DNA of 11,898 nt from Firmicutes bacterium CAG:24053_14 (GTDB lineage: Bacteria; Bacillota; Clostridia; Oscillospirales; Oscillospiraceae), in contig MNSZ01000074.1 in the NCBI GenBank assembly GCA_001916715.1, positions 1 through 11,898 on the forward strand. Reading direction: 5' to 3'. The notes beneath the pieces were generated by a model. The model ran no database searches. It saw only the letters and a program-made list of their open reading frames with translations, and was not told the origin of the DNA. The translations under genes and the position numbers were made by a program. Below, one piece after another: positions 1 through 6,330 of the stretch; positions within the stretch are counted from its first letter, which is position 1; each line of letters opens with the position of its first letter.

Positions 1-86
1 CCCGCCGCAGCACGTCCGCACAGCGGACACTGCCGCAGGCGCGCATCGTACGCCGTACCGCAATATTCACAGGTTTTCAATTCCAT
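1..86 (-). CDS. Zinc-ribbon protein, N-terminal part (runs off the left edge)
   Basis: Only the first 28 codons are in the window. The start is the ATG at 86-84 (reading MELKTCEYCG), chosen because a perfect GGAGG lies 7 nt upstream (complement of 94-98); the ATG at 90-88 is in another frame and stops after seven codons. Cysteines 6 and 9 and then 20 and 23 form two CxxC knuckles (CEYC and CPLC), a classic N-terminal zinc ribbon that would bind one structural zinc ion. In this bacterial group such a ribbon often heads a membrane or regulatory protein, but the rest is outside the window, so no function is assigned. It is divergent from the gene at 269 and has its own promoter at 159-187. Confidence 0.72.
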   Translation of the reverse strand, partial: MELKTCEYCGTAYDARLRQCPLCGRAAA

Positions 87-107
87 ACATGGGCCTCCGT
101 CTATCGT

Positions 108-132
108 GCTCCGCCTTTCCGTGCAGCGGAGC
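108..132 (-). other. Hairpin in the 5' leader of the zinc-ribbon gene
   Basis: A 7-bp inverted repeat, GCTCCGC (108-114) and GCGGAGC (126-132), with an 11-nt loop, lies between the predicted transcription start (near 152) and the ribosome site of the minus-strand gene. There is no T-tract, so it is not a terminator. It could be a small leader structure; no riboswitch class is recognised. Confidence 0.35.
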
Positions 133-158
133 ATTGCGTTTATTCAGACTCAGGAGAC

Positions 159-187
159 AGTATATCACAGATTGTTACAGATTCCAA
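159..187 (-). promoter_or_regulatory. Promoter of the zinc-ribbon gene
   Basis: On the minus strand, TTGGAA (187-182) and TATACT (164-159) are 17 bp apart, close to the sigma-A consensus. Transcription would start near 152 and give a leader of about 65 nt. It stands back to back with the promoter at 210-238, so the two divergent genes may share control. Confidence 0.6.
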
Positions 188-209
188 GTGGATGGGCCAA
201 GATATTGTA

Positions 210-238
210 TTGCATTTTTTATGAAAATGACATAGAAT
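210..238 (+). promoter_or_regulatory. Promoter of the kinase-lobe/DUF4854-like gene
   Basis: TTGCAT (210-215) and TAGAAT (233-238) are separated by exactly 17 bp. The transcript would begin near 245, only about 8 nt before the ribosome site at 253-260. This rules out translation from the upstream in-frame ATG at 245 and supports the TTG start at 269. Confidence 0.6.
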
Positions 239-268
239 AAAGATGTGTTTGTAAAGGAGGCGAACGAA

Positions 269-826
269 TTGCCAGAACTGAACATGATATCGCCGCTGCT
301 GACGAACATGGAACTCGTTAAATGCGTCAGCGTGCGTAGCGGTACATCTGTCTATATTGTCAAAAGCACAAAAAGCAATCAGTCCTATTATCTGAAGCAC
401 ATCTGCATTCCGGAATCGCAGAAACAGGTTGACGCGCTGATGTTCACCGGCGCGGCTGCCACAGTCGAGGACGCGCAGAATTATTACAAGCAGGTTGCCG
501 CCGATTATCTCGCCGATCCGGACGTAAAAGCGTCCATCGATGCCGAAATTGAAAATCAGACCGATGACAGCATGACGATCAAGGTCTACGCAGACGGCAA
601 TGCGCTCGTCTATGAATATCAGTTCACAGATGAATACGACCTCTCCGACGAAGACATAAAGCAGTCCGTGCTCGATGCTTTAAAAGAAGGCTGCGAAGAA
701 AATGCTTCTACCTTTGAGGATATCGCCGATACGCTCGAAAGCGAAGTAGGCCTCTCCGGCGTGCACGTCCGCCTCGTCTACTTGAACGGCGACGGCAGCG
801 AAATTTACACCCACGACTTTGAATGA
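269..826 (+). CDS. Protein with a kinase-N-lobe-like segment and a C-terminal DUF4854-like domain
   Basis: 185 aa. The start is TTG at 269, placed 8 nt after AAAGGAGG (253-260). Residues 8-75 resemble the beginning of the protein-kinase-like proteins of this group: a beta hairpin (VYIVKS...YYLKHI, with K43 where a kinase has its ATP-site lysine), then the IPESQKQVDAL helix and a helix ending near residue 78. No HRD or DFG motif follows, so it cannot be an active kinase. Residues 82-185 resemble DUF4854, otherwise seen as the outer domain of small lipoproteins: SMTIKVYADGN (101-111), the STFE helix (147-150) and the ending VYLNGDGSEIY (170-180). No signal peptide or membrane span is visible, so it is probably cytoplasmic. 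A strong terminator follows. The open reading frame is certain; the domain assignments are from memory of the families. Confidence 0.8.
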   Translation: MPELNMISPLLTNMELVKCVSVRSGTSVYIVKSTKSNQSYYLKHICIPESQKQVDALMFTGAAATVEDAQNYYKQVAADYLADPDVKASIDAEIENQTDDSMTIKVYADGNALVYEYQFTDEYDLSDEDIKQSVLDALKEGCEENASTFEDIADTLESEVGLSGVHVRLVYLNGDGSEIYTHDFE

Positions 827-857
827 TTATTTGTGTAATTTATAAATAAATTTTAAA

Positions 858-900
858 GCGCCGTCCGCGAACCGCTTTCGGTTCGCAGACGGCGTGTTTT
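858..900 (+). terminator. Rho-independent terminator after the gene at 269-826
   Basis: A long stem, CGCCGTCCGCGAACCG (859-874) against CGGTTCGCAGACGGCG (879-894), has one C-A mismatch and the loop CTTT, followed by TGTTTT. It lies 32 nt after the stop codon. Confidence 0.85.
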
Positions 901-925
901 ATTTGACAAGATTCGACATTTTTAA

Positions 926-1072
926 GTGAAATATTTCGCGCTGCGAAATGTGAAATTTGATGCTACGCATCAATTGAAATGAAATAAATCCCTACGCGCT
1001 GCAGCGCGGTTCACACACCACAGGTATTTCACGTTGCGCAGCAACATTTCACTGCCCGAAGGGCAATTTCAC
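926..1072. repeat. Symmetric array of five hairpins separated by GTGAAAT / ATTTCAC heptamers
   Basis: Left half: GTGAAAT (926-932), hairpin ATTTCGC-GCT-GCGAAAT (933-949), GTGAAAT (950-956), hairpin TTGATGC-TAC-GCATCAA (957-973), then TTGAAATGAAAT (974-985). Centre: the 14-bp palindrome CGCGCTGCAGCGCG (995-1008). Right half: ATTTCAC (1026-1032), hairpin GTTGC-GCA-GCAAC (1033-1045), ATTTCAC (1046-1052), hairpin TGCCC-GAA-GGGCA (1053-1065), ATTTCAC (1066-1072). The heptamers are constant and reverse orientation at the centre, while every stem has a different sequence and three of four loops are unrelated triplets. The whole element can therefore fold as one multi-branched structure. I have seen similar GTGAAAT-hairpin runs in Oscillospiraceae intergenic DNA. 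It has no coding capacity, and its origin (mobile-element relic, RNA structure or boundary) is unknown. Confidence 0.8.
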
Positions 1073-1097
1073 AAATTTTTGACAAGGCTCTTTTTTC

Positions 1098-1172
1098 TGG
1101 TGACCCGGACGAGAATCGAACTCGTGTTACCGCCGTGAAAGGGCGGTGTCTTAACCGCTTGACCACCGGGCC
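1098..1172 (-). tRNA. tRNA-Glu (anticodon TTC)
   Basis: Reading the minus strand from 1172, a full cloverleaf is visible: acceptor stem GGCCCGG with CCGGGTC (one G-T pair), anticodon stem-loop CCGCC-CTTTCAC-GGCGG with anticodon TTC, T-loop GTTCGATTC, discriminator A and an encoded CCA (complement of 1098-1100). Length is 75 nt. It is the second gene of a two-tRNA transcript, 3 nt after tRNA-Met. Confidence 0.97.
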
Positions 1173-1175
1173 AGA

Positions 1176-1252
1176 TGGTAGCGGCAAATGGATTCGAACC
1201 ATCGACACTTCGGGTATGAACCGAATGCTCTAGCCAACTGAGCTATGCCGCC
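1176..1252 (-). tRNA. tRNA-Met (anticodon CAT, elongator type)
   Basis: On the minus strand from 1252: acceptor stem GGCGGCA with TGCCGCT (first pair G-T), D-arm AGCTCAGTTGGCTAGAGC, anticodon stem-loop TTCGG-TTCATAC-CCGAA with CAT, T-loop GGTTCGAATCC, discriminator A and encoded CCA; 77 nt. The 5' end and arms match the Firmicutes elongator tRNA-Met. The initiator normally has an unpaired first base and a GGG/CCC anticodon stem, and both are absent here. A lysidine-modified tRNA-Ile2 also has a CAT anticodon but differs in the acceptor stem. Confidence 0.93.
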
Positions 1253-1280
1253 ATATCTGCTCTATAATGTAGCGTAGTTT

Positions 1281-1309
1281 ATTATAATACACATTTTTTC
1301 TTTTGTCAA
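1281..1309 (-). promoter_or_regulatory. Promoter of the tRNA-Met/tRNA-Glu transcript
   Basis: Perfect consensus boxes on the minus strand: TTGACA (1309-1304) and TATAAT (1286-1281) with a 17-bp spacer. This is a very strong stable-RNA promoter about 29 bp upstream of the tRNA-Met 5' end. Confidence 0.88.
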
Positions 1310-1341
1310 GTGCTTTTTCACTGGAAAATTCTATATTTCTG

Positions 1342-1350
1342 TGTTATACT
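1342..1350 (+). promoter_or_regulatory. Extended -10 promoter of the YihY/sigma-like/DUF3842 operon
   Basis: TGTTATACT gives an extended -10 element (TG at 1342-1343, TATACT at 1345-1350). The -35 region at the proper distance (TGGAAA, 1322-1327) is poor, as is usual for extended -10 promoters. The leader to the GTG start at 1405 would be about 47 nt. No other convincing promoter is seen upstream of the operon. Confidence 0.5.
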
Positions 1351-1404
1351 GTTCTCAAATTGCGCGATAAGACGTAAGGAAAGCGTGAGAAGGGAGAAAG
1401 CGCC

Positions 1405-2307
1405 GTGAAAATTCTGCTGAAAAAGCACTTCGGCTGGTTTTATGAAAAACTGAATAACGACGCCATCGACTCCTACGCGGCGCAGGTTTCGTTCTGGATC
1501 CTCATTTCGTTCATTCCGTTCCTCATGCTGGTCTTAGCCCTTTTGCAGGTCATTCGGTTTGAAGACACCTCGCTTCTCGTGGCATTCGTTCAAATGCTTC
1601 CGCCGCCGGTGGAAGAAGTTGTCAGTTACTTATTTCAAGAGGTACACGCGCCGCAGACGCTCATTTCCATGACGGCTATCACCTGCGTTTGGTCCGCTTC
1701 CACGGCTATGGTGGCGCTGATCAAGGGGCTTTACTCCGTTTTTGACGTTTCTAAAAACCACAACTATATTTTTATGCGTATTTTAGCCATTTTATACACG
1801 GTCGTGTTCGTCATGACGCTGCTTGTCAGCATGGGCCTGATGGTCTTCGGCGACATGCTGTATGAATGGCTCATCACGGTGATGCCGCCGGCGTTCCCGA
1901 CGCTCATCAACCGCTTTAAGCCCATCATGTCCTATGTCCTGCTGCTGTTCTTCTTCTGGTTGATGTTCATTGCCATTCCGCGCAAGCAGGTATCCCTGCG
2001 CAACGCGTTTTTCGGCGCAGCGCTGGCTTCTGCCGGGTGGGTCTTATTCTCGTTTTTCTTCTCCGTTTTCGTGGAGAACTTTGCAAACTACGCCACCATC
2101 TACGGCAGCCTTGCCGCTTTGGTCATTTTAATGGTATGGCTGTATGCCTGCATGTTTATTTTGCTCATCGGCGGCGAGATCGCCATGTGGCTGCAGCATA
2201 GCGGCATCAACCGTGATGTTTCCGACCTGAAAACAGAACGTCGCCGCCGCAAACTCATCTCAGAGAAAGGAAACGATGCAAATGGCAAAACCGCAGACAA
2301 GAAGTGA
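1405..2307 (+). CDS. YihY/BrkB family integral membrane protein
   Basis: 300 aa. The GTG start lies 8 nt after AGGGAG (1391-1396). Family landmarks are present: YAAQVSFWILISFIPFL in the first span (about 24-50), the WSASTAMVALIKGLYSVFDV block (96-115), an IPRKQVSLRNAFFGA loop (191-205), and the end block YGSLAALVILMVWLYACMF (233-251) followed by GGEI. About six membrane spans are expected (28-50, 86-108, 124-150, 173-192, 203-225, 232-262), then a short charged cytoplasmic tail. The family (formerly mis-annotated as ribonuclease BN) is widespread and resembles a transporter; its substrate is not established. The 3' end overlaps the next gene by 32 bp, suggesting translational coupling. Confidence 0.93.
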   Translation: MKILLKKHFGWFYEKLNNDAIDSYAAQVSFWILISFIPFLMLVLALLQVIRFEDTSLLVAFVQMLPPPVEEVVSYLFQEVHAPQTLISMTAITCVWSASTAMVALIKGLYSVFDVSKNHNYIFMRILAILYTVVFVMTLLVSMGLMVFGDMLYEWLITVMPPAFPTLINRFKPIMSYVLLLFFFWLMFIAIPRKQVSLRNAFFGAALASAGWVLFSFFFSVFVENFANYATIYGSLAALVILMVWLYACMFILLIGGEIAMWLQHSGINRDVSDLKTERRRRKLISEKGNDANGKTADKK

Positions 2308-3568
2308 AACCGCCCTGCAAAGCGCCGTGATGCGCTTTGGCGACGACGCGTTCCGCATCTGTTATATGCACACAAAAAGCGGCAAAGAGACGCTTACGCT
2401 GCTTTCCGATGTATTTATGCAGTACTTTTTAGACACGCAAACCTTTAAAAGCGAAAGCGAGGAGCGCCTTTGGGTGCTGCGCACAACGCACAAGACCTGC
2501 ATGGACTATTATGCACAGAAAATTCGAAAAAAGCTGACGGACGAGCAGATTGCACAGCGCTCAAAAGACATGCCGTTTGAAACGCCGAAAGAACTCTGCG
2601 ACATTTTACGCCTGCATTACACGCTGCTGACGGCGGTGGCGCTGCACTACGGCGCAGGTGACAACACGCGCTTTATCGGCCGCGTGACCGGAAAATCCGC
2701 TTCTGCCGTGCAAAATCAGCTGGAAAAAGCCAAAAAAACCGCGAACATGAGCGAGGACGACCTGCGCGAATGGGTAGAAACCCTGGAAACGCCGGACGAT
2801 CTTCTGCACCGCGTGTATTATTCTGTTTTGAATGAATCGAAAGACCCGCATTTTACCGCGAACAGCCGCGCAAAGCGTCTGAAGCGCAATGTAGACCGCG
2901 CCATGCCGTTTGCAGCCGTAGGCGTCATCGTAATCTGTTTATTGTGCGTTGTCGCCGTACGCGCGGGGTGGTTCGGCACGAAATACGTGCGCACGCCGGA
3001 TGTGATTTTAGAGAGCGACACGCCGGCCTCGTCCGCCGCAGAGAGCGAAGTGAGCCACGTGACGCTGACTCCGGAGCCGACCGCTTCCGAAGACACACGC
3101 GAAGCCGTGAACATGTCGCTTTCGATTTTTGTGCCGAGCGACAGCGGCCTTGACCAGTACAGCTATAAGAGCCTGCCCGCAGACGGTGCGGTGCTCGTGC
3201 AGAAAATGGCGGAAAAGGGCGCATTTCCGGAGGATGTGACGCTTGACGCGCTCGACTACATTAAAGACGGCGAGGTTGTCTCCACGATGAAGAGCGGCGA
3301 AATGCTGGAGGTGCGTCTGCAGTTTTCCGGCGCCTTGCAGGAATATTTAGACTCCGCCAGCTCCACGTCTTCTCTGGAAGCCATTGCAAAGACGTTCCGT
3401 GCTTTTTATGAAGCTGCAGGCATGACGCTTTCTAATCTTGAGGTGTATTCGGACGGCAAGCCCGTCACCGTGGGCGATATGCAGATCAACTGCACGTCGC
3501 TGATGTACGGCGAACTTCCCGTTTCCGCCGTTTTGGACGGCGACACAAACGAACCTACGGAGGGTTGA
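2276..3568 (+). CDS. ECF-sigma-like protein with one membrane span and a GerMN-like outer domain
   Basis: 430 aa; ATG at 2276 with AAAGG 5 nt upstream (ATG 2282 is an alternative). Residues 12-86 look like region 2 of an extracytoplasmic-function sigma factor (FGDDAFRICYMHTKSGKETLTLLSDVF, then EERLWVLRTTHKTCMDYY). Residues 108-157 look like region 4, with the helix-turn-helix part VTGKSASAVQNQLEKAKKT, but the usual acidic and glycine positions are poorly kept. A basic stretch (RAKRLKRNVDR, 198-208) precedes one hydrophobic span (210-230), so the sigma-like part faces the cytoplasm. A Ser/Thr/Glu-rich linker (245-280) leads to an outer domain (280-405) resembling GerMN/SpoVS-side lipoprotein domains (LEVRLQFSGALQEYL, LSNLEVYSDGKPV). 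The parts suggest a membrane-tethered regulator or a degenerate sigma used as a scaffold. The reading frame is secure, the sigma part likely, and the GerMN label tentative. Confidence 0.82.
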   Translation: MQMAKPQTRSETALQSAVMRFGDDAFRICYMHTKSGKETLTLLSDVFMQYFLDTQTFKSESEERLWVLRTTHKTCMDYYAQKIRKKLTDEQIAQRSKDMPFETPKELCDILRLHYTLLTAVALHYGAGDNTRFIGRVTGKSASAVQNQLEKAKKTANMSEDDLREWVETLETPDDLLHRVYYSVLNESKDPHFTANSRAKRLKRNVDRAMPFAAVGVIVICLLCVVAVRAGWFGTKYVRTPDVILESDTPASSAAESEVSHVTLTPEPTASEDTREAVNMSLSIFVPSDSGLDQYSYKSLPADGAVLVQKMAEKGAFPEDVTLDALDYIKDGEVVSTMKSGEMLEVRLQFSGALQEYLDSASSTSSLEAIAKTFRAFYEAAGMTLSNLEVYSDGKPVTVGDMQINCTSLMYGELPVSAVLDGDTNEPTEG

Positions 3569-3573
3569 TTTTG

Positions 3574-3978
3574 ATGAAAATACTCGTGATTGACGGTCAG
3601 GGCGGCAAAATGGGCGCGGCACTGACCGACCAAATTAAAAAGAACATGCCGGACGCGGAAGTCGTTGCCGTGGGCACGAACAGCCTTGCCACAAGCGCCA
3701 TGCTGCGCGCCGGTGCGGACGCTGCCGCCACGGGCGAAAACCCCGTTGTGGTAAACTGCACGTGGGCAGACGTCATCGTGGGACCCATCGGCATTATTTT
3801 AGCAAACGCGCTTTGGGGCGAGATCACGCCGAAAATGGCGGCGGCCGTTTCTGAATGCGTTGCTAAGAAAATCCTGATTCCCGTCAACCGCTGCTCCGTA
3901 AGCGTAGTGGGCGTACAGGACAAGACGCTCTCGGAATACGTGCGGGATGCGGTCGCCATGCTGAAAAACATGCAGTGA
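3574..3978 (+). CDS. DUF3842 family protein
   Basis: 134 aa; ATG at 3574, 9 nt after GGAGGG (3559-3564) and 5 nt after the previous stop, so it belongs to the same operon. Upstream in-frame TTGs at 3565 and 3571 are less likely. Nearly the whole length matches the DUF3842 pattern: an N-terminal MKILVIDGQGGKMG nucleotide-binding-like strand-loop (1-14), TNSLATSAMLRAGADAAATGENPVVV (35-60), ADVIVGPIGIILANALWGEITPKMA (65-89) and KKILIPVNRC (98-107). The fold looks Rossmann-like and cytoplasmic. The family is conserved in Clostridia without a known function, and its place beside a membrane-bound sigma-like protein does not resolve it. Confidence 0.93.
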   Translation: MKILVIDGQGGKMGAALTDQIKKNMPDAEVVAVGTNSLATSAMLRAGADAAATGENPVVVNCTWADVIVGPIGIILANALWGEITPKMAAAVSECVAKKILIPVNRCSVSVVGVQDKTLSEYVRDAVAMLKNMQ

Positions 3979-4055
3979 GGAATATTGCGGCGACCGTGAT
4001 GTTCTATGAAGTTGTGCGGCAAAGGAACGCTTTCCGCACATAACCTCGCCCGATT

Positions 4056-4075
4056 AGAACGCAAATATGCGTTCT
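4056..4075 (+). terminator. Perfect 8-bp hairpin between the DUF3842 operon and the transporter gene
   Basis: AGAACGCA (4056-4063) and TGCGTTCT (4068-4075) enclose AATA and are followed by TTAAAATAT. The T-run is short, so this is at best a weak terminator for the upstream operon. It also sits 38 nt upstream of the next start codon and could act as a leader hairpin. The 135-bp gap 3979-4113 shows no convincing promoter otherwise. Confidence 0.4.
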
Positions 4076-4113
4076 TTAAAATATACAGGGGAAAAAATTT
4101 GGGAGGAAAACGT

Positions 4114-5595
4114 ATGAAAGAAAGAGAAAAATTCGGTTCTCGGTTGGGATTTATTTTAGTTTCGGCCGGGTGCGCCATCGGTATCGGCAATGTGTGGAAA
4201 TTCCCGTACATTACCGGCATATACGGCGGCGCGGCATTCATCCTGATGTATCTTGTGTTCCTTGTGGCGCTGGGTCTGCCCATTATGGTGTGCGAATTCA
4301 CCGTGGGCCGCGGCAGCCGTATGGGCATGGGCAAGGCGCTCGATACACTGGAACCGAAGGGTACGAAATGGCATCGCATGAAGTGGATCAGCATTTTCGG
4401 CAGCTTTTTGCTGATGATGTTCTACACCATGGTGGGCGGCTGGATGCTGAAATACGCATTTATGGAGGCAACCGGTACGTTTGTCGGCTTGGACGGCAAG
4501 GCGGTAGAGGGCGTGTTCGGCGATATGCTGACAAATCCGGGCACGCTGACGTTCTGGGCGATTGTCGCCATTGTTATTTCGTTCGGTGCATGCGGCTTTG
4601 GCCTAGAAAAGGGCATTGAGAAAGTGACGAAAGTCATGATGATTGCCCTGCTGCTTTTGATGATTGCGCTGGCTGTGAACTCCGCATTTTTGCCGAATGC
4701 CGCGGCAGGCATCAAGTTCTACCTTGTGCCGGACTTCGGTGAAGTGGCAAAGAAAGGCTTCGGCAACGCGGTGTTTGCGGCGATGTCGCAGGCGTTCTTC
4801 ACGCTTTCCATCGGCATCGGCTCCATGGAGATCTTCGGCAGCTATCTGGACCGCAAAAAGCGCATTACGGGCGAAGCGGTGAACATTGTGCTGCTGGACA
4901 CGTTTGTTGCGCTGATGGCGGGTTTCATCATTATCCCGGTGTGCTTTGCCTACGGGGTGGAGCCGGGCTCGGGTCCGTCGCTGCTGTTCATCACGCTGCC
5001 GACGCTCTTCAACAATATGGCAGGCGGCAGAATTTGGGGCACGCTGTTCTTCATCTTCATGTCGTTTGCGGCGCTTTCGACCATCATTGCGGTGTTCGAG
5101 GAGATTCTCGCATTCTTCATGGATATCGGCGGTTGGAGCCGCAAAAAGGCTGTGGGCGTGAACTTTGTGCTGATCACGGTGCTTTCCCTGCCGGCGATTC
5201 TCGGCTTTAATGTGCTTTCCGGCATTCAGCCGCTGGGTGAGGGCAGCAACATTATGGATATGGAAGACTTCCTTGTTTCTTCCAATCTGCTGCCGTTGGG
5301 CAGCCTTGTGTTCGTACTGTTCTGCGTGCGCAAAAACGGTTGGGGCTTTGAGAATTTCCTCAAGGAAGCGAACGAAGGCGAGGGCATTAAGTTCCCGCAC
5401 TGGATCCGCCTTTACATGCAGTACATTCTGCCTCTGATTGTGGTCATCATTTACCTGAAAGGCTACTACGATATGTTCAGCGGCAAGAGTACGGCGGTGT
5501 TTGTGAGCTGGATGTGCTTTGCGGTGCTGCTGCTTTTCGTCATCTTCGGCGTTTCGATTTTTACGGGACGGAAGAAGACGGGGAAAGTGAAGTAA
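4114..5595 (+). CDS. Sodium-dependent amino acid transporter, NSS (LeuT/SNF) family
   Basis: 493 aa; ATG at 4114 is placed 7 nt after GGGAGG (4101-4106). The frame is open back to 4006 but that stretch has no ribosome site and no family similarity. The first span holds the family signature AGCAIGIGNVWKFPY (18-32), whose glycines and backbone form the sodium and substrate sites; K29 stands where LeuT has Arg, common in Firmicutes members. Span 6 has the unwound FFTLSIGIGSMEIFGSY (228-244), span 7 LLDTFVALMAGF (260-271), and span 8 FAALSTIIAVFEEI (318-331), where S322-T323 match the LeuT Na2 ligands. Around 11-12 spans are expected, ending near 483, with a basic tail. It imports an amino acid, coupled to sodium; the substrate cannot be read. 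It is probably monocistronic, with a strong terminator behind it. Confidence 0.95.
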   Translation: MKEREKFGSRLGFILVSAGCAIGIGNVWKFPYITGIYGGAAFILMYLVFLVALGLPIMVCEFTVGRGSRMGMGKALDTLEPKGTKWHRMKWISIFGSFLLMMFYTMVGGWMLKYAFMEATGTFVGLDGKAVEGVFGDMLTNPGTLTFWAIVAIVISFGACGFGLEKGIEKVTKVMMIALLLLMIALAVNSAFLPNAAAGIKFYLVPDFGEVAKKGFGNAVFAAMSQAFFTLSIGIGSMEIFGSYLDRKKRITGEAVNIVLLDTFVALMAGFIIIPVCFAYGVEPGSGPSLLFITLPTLFNNMAGGRIWGTLFFIFMSFAALSTIIAVFEEILAFFMDIGGWSRKKAVGVNFVLITVLSLPAILGFNVLSGIQPLGEGSNIMDMEDFLVSSNLLPLGSLVFVLFCVRKNGWGFENFLKEANEGEGIKFPHWIRLYMQYILPLIVVIIYLKGYYDMFSGKSTAVFVSWMCFAVLLLFVIFGVSIFTGRKKTGKVK

Positions 5596-5609
5596 ACGGT
5601 TAATTACCG

Positions 5610-5646
5610 GGGATAAGAACGACAAAGTTCTTATCCCTTTTGTTTT
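5610..5646 (+). terminator. Rho-independent terminator after the NSS transporter
   Basis: Perfect 11-bp stem GGGATAAGAAC (5610-5620) / GTTCTTATCCC (5627-5637), loop GACAAA, then TTTTGTTTT. It lies 14 nt after the stop codon. Confidence 0.95.
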
Positions 5647-5724
5647 ATCCGAGCATATACAACTTATTTTTCGCTAAAAAACACAAACGCAAGTAAAATT
5701 TGCACATCTGCCATTTAAATTTGG

Positions 5725-5753
5725 TTTACATTATGGCTGATTTTGTGCAGAAT
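5725..5753 (+). promoter_or_regulatory. Possible promoter of the HTH/lipoprotein cassette
   Basis: TTTACA (5725-5730) and CAGAAT (5748-5753) are 17 bp apart, with a TG two bases before the -10. The predicted start would fall almost on the ribosome site (AGGAA at 5761), giving a very short leader, so the call is tentative. Confidence 0.35.
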
Positions 5754-5772
5754 TAAAGCGAGGAAAGACAAC

Positions 5773-6282
5773 ATGGAATTATACGAAAAACTATATCAAT
5801 TACGGAAGAAATCCGGCTTTACTCAATCAGAATTAGCAGAAAAGCTTGGAATTTCCAGACAAACTGTTTCTAACTGGGAATTGGGGACAAGTGTTCCACC
5901 TTCAAAACGTCTAATTGAAATCAGCAAACTCTATCAAGTTCCTATTGATTATTTACTAAACGAACCCAAAGCTGAACCACTCGACACATCATCACTTGAT
6001 AAATCGATATTATCGACCGAACATTCGACCGAACCGCTTTCCCCTCGCAAATCTTTGCTTTTTAAAATAAAGAAACGTTTCTTTGAACGTCCCGCGCATC
6101 TTATTGTTGTCCTATTGTTAGGCTTCTTAATCGGTGTTTCCTTTGCAATTTTGCTATTCTTTCTATTTTCAAGACCCATTGCACAGGAAACCGTTTGCGA
6201 ATATGAATATGAAAATTTGTCTTCCAACGGCATTAGTATACCTGATGGCACTGATGGGGAATTTGATTTGACATGGGACTAG
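5773..6282 (+). CDS. Membrane-anchored XRE-family HTH regulator
   Basis: 169 aa; ATG at 5773 is preceded by AGGAA (5761-5765) at good spacing, and an in-frame ATG at 5743 has no ribosome site. Residues 1-64 are a textbook HTH_3/Cro-CI domain: LYQLRKKSGFTQSELAEKLGISRQTVSNWELGTSVPP, with helix 3 at ISRQTVSNWE (27-36), and the ending YQVPIDYLLN. A polar linker (65-95) with a basic end (KIKKRFFERP) leads to one hydrophobic span (about 109-132), followed by a 35-residue acidic outer tail. The DNA-binding part is thus held at the inner face of the membrane with the tail outside, a form suited to sensing through the membrane. The gene is AT-rich with codon use unlike the neighbours on both sides, which suggests horizontal gain. 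The lipoprotein gene follows 48 nt later. Confidence 0.92.
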   Translation: MELYEKLYQLRKKSGFTQSELAEKLGISRQTVSNWELGTSVPPSKRLIEISKLYQVPIDYLLNEPKAEPLDTSSLDKSILSTEHSTEPLSPRKSLLFKIKKRFFERPAHLIVVLLLGFLIGVSFAILLFFLFSRPIAQETVCEYEYENLSSNGISIPDGTDGEFDLTWD

Positions 6283-6330
6283 CGAAAACTAGTTTAAAGG
6301 TATCAAACTCAAAGAGAGGAAATTATCCAT

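Noticed and set aside
926..1072. CRISPR array
   Set aside because: The constant units are only 7 nt, change orientation at the centre, and the intervening parts are all palindromes; there is no direct repeat-spacer pattern and no cas gene.
1053..1072. TGCCC-GAA-GGGCA hairpin as the tRNA operon terminator
   Set aside because: It lacks a T-tract on the minus strand; it is one unit of the repeat array.
4006..4113. N-terminal extension of the NSS transporter (start at 4006)
   Set aside because: No ribosome site precedes it, it runs through a perfect hairpin, it has no family similarity, and a clean GGGAGG sits in front of the ATG at 4114.
3597..4394. 265-codon open frame on the minus strand
   Set aside because: It lies opposite the DUF3842 gene and the start of the transporter, both well-supported families; composition is shadow-like.
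4603..5625. 340-codon open frame on the minus strand
   Set aside because: It is the shadow of the transporter gene; the translation is rich in His, Arg and Gln with no family features and no ribosome site.
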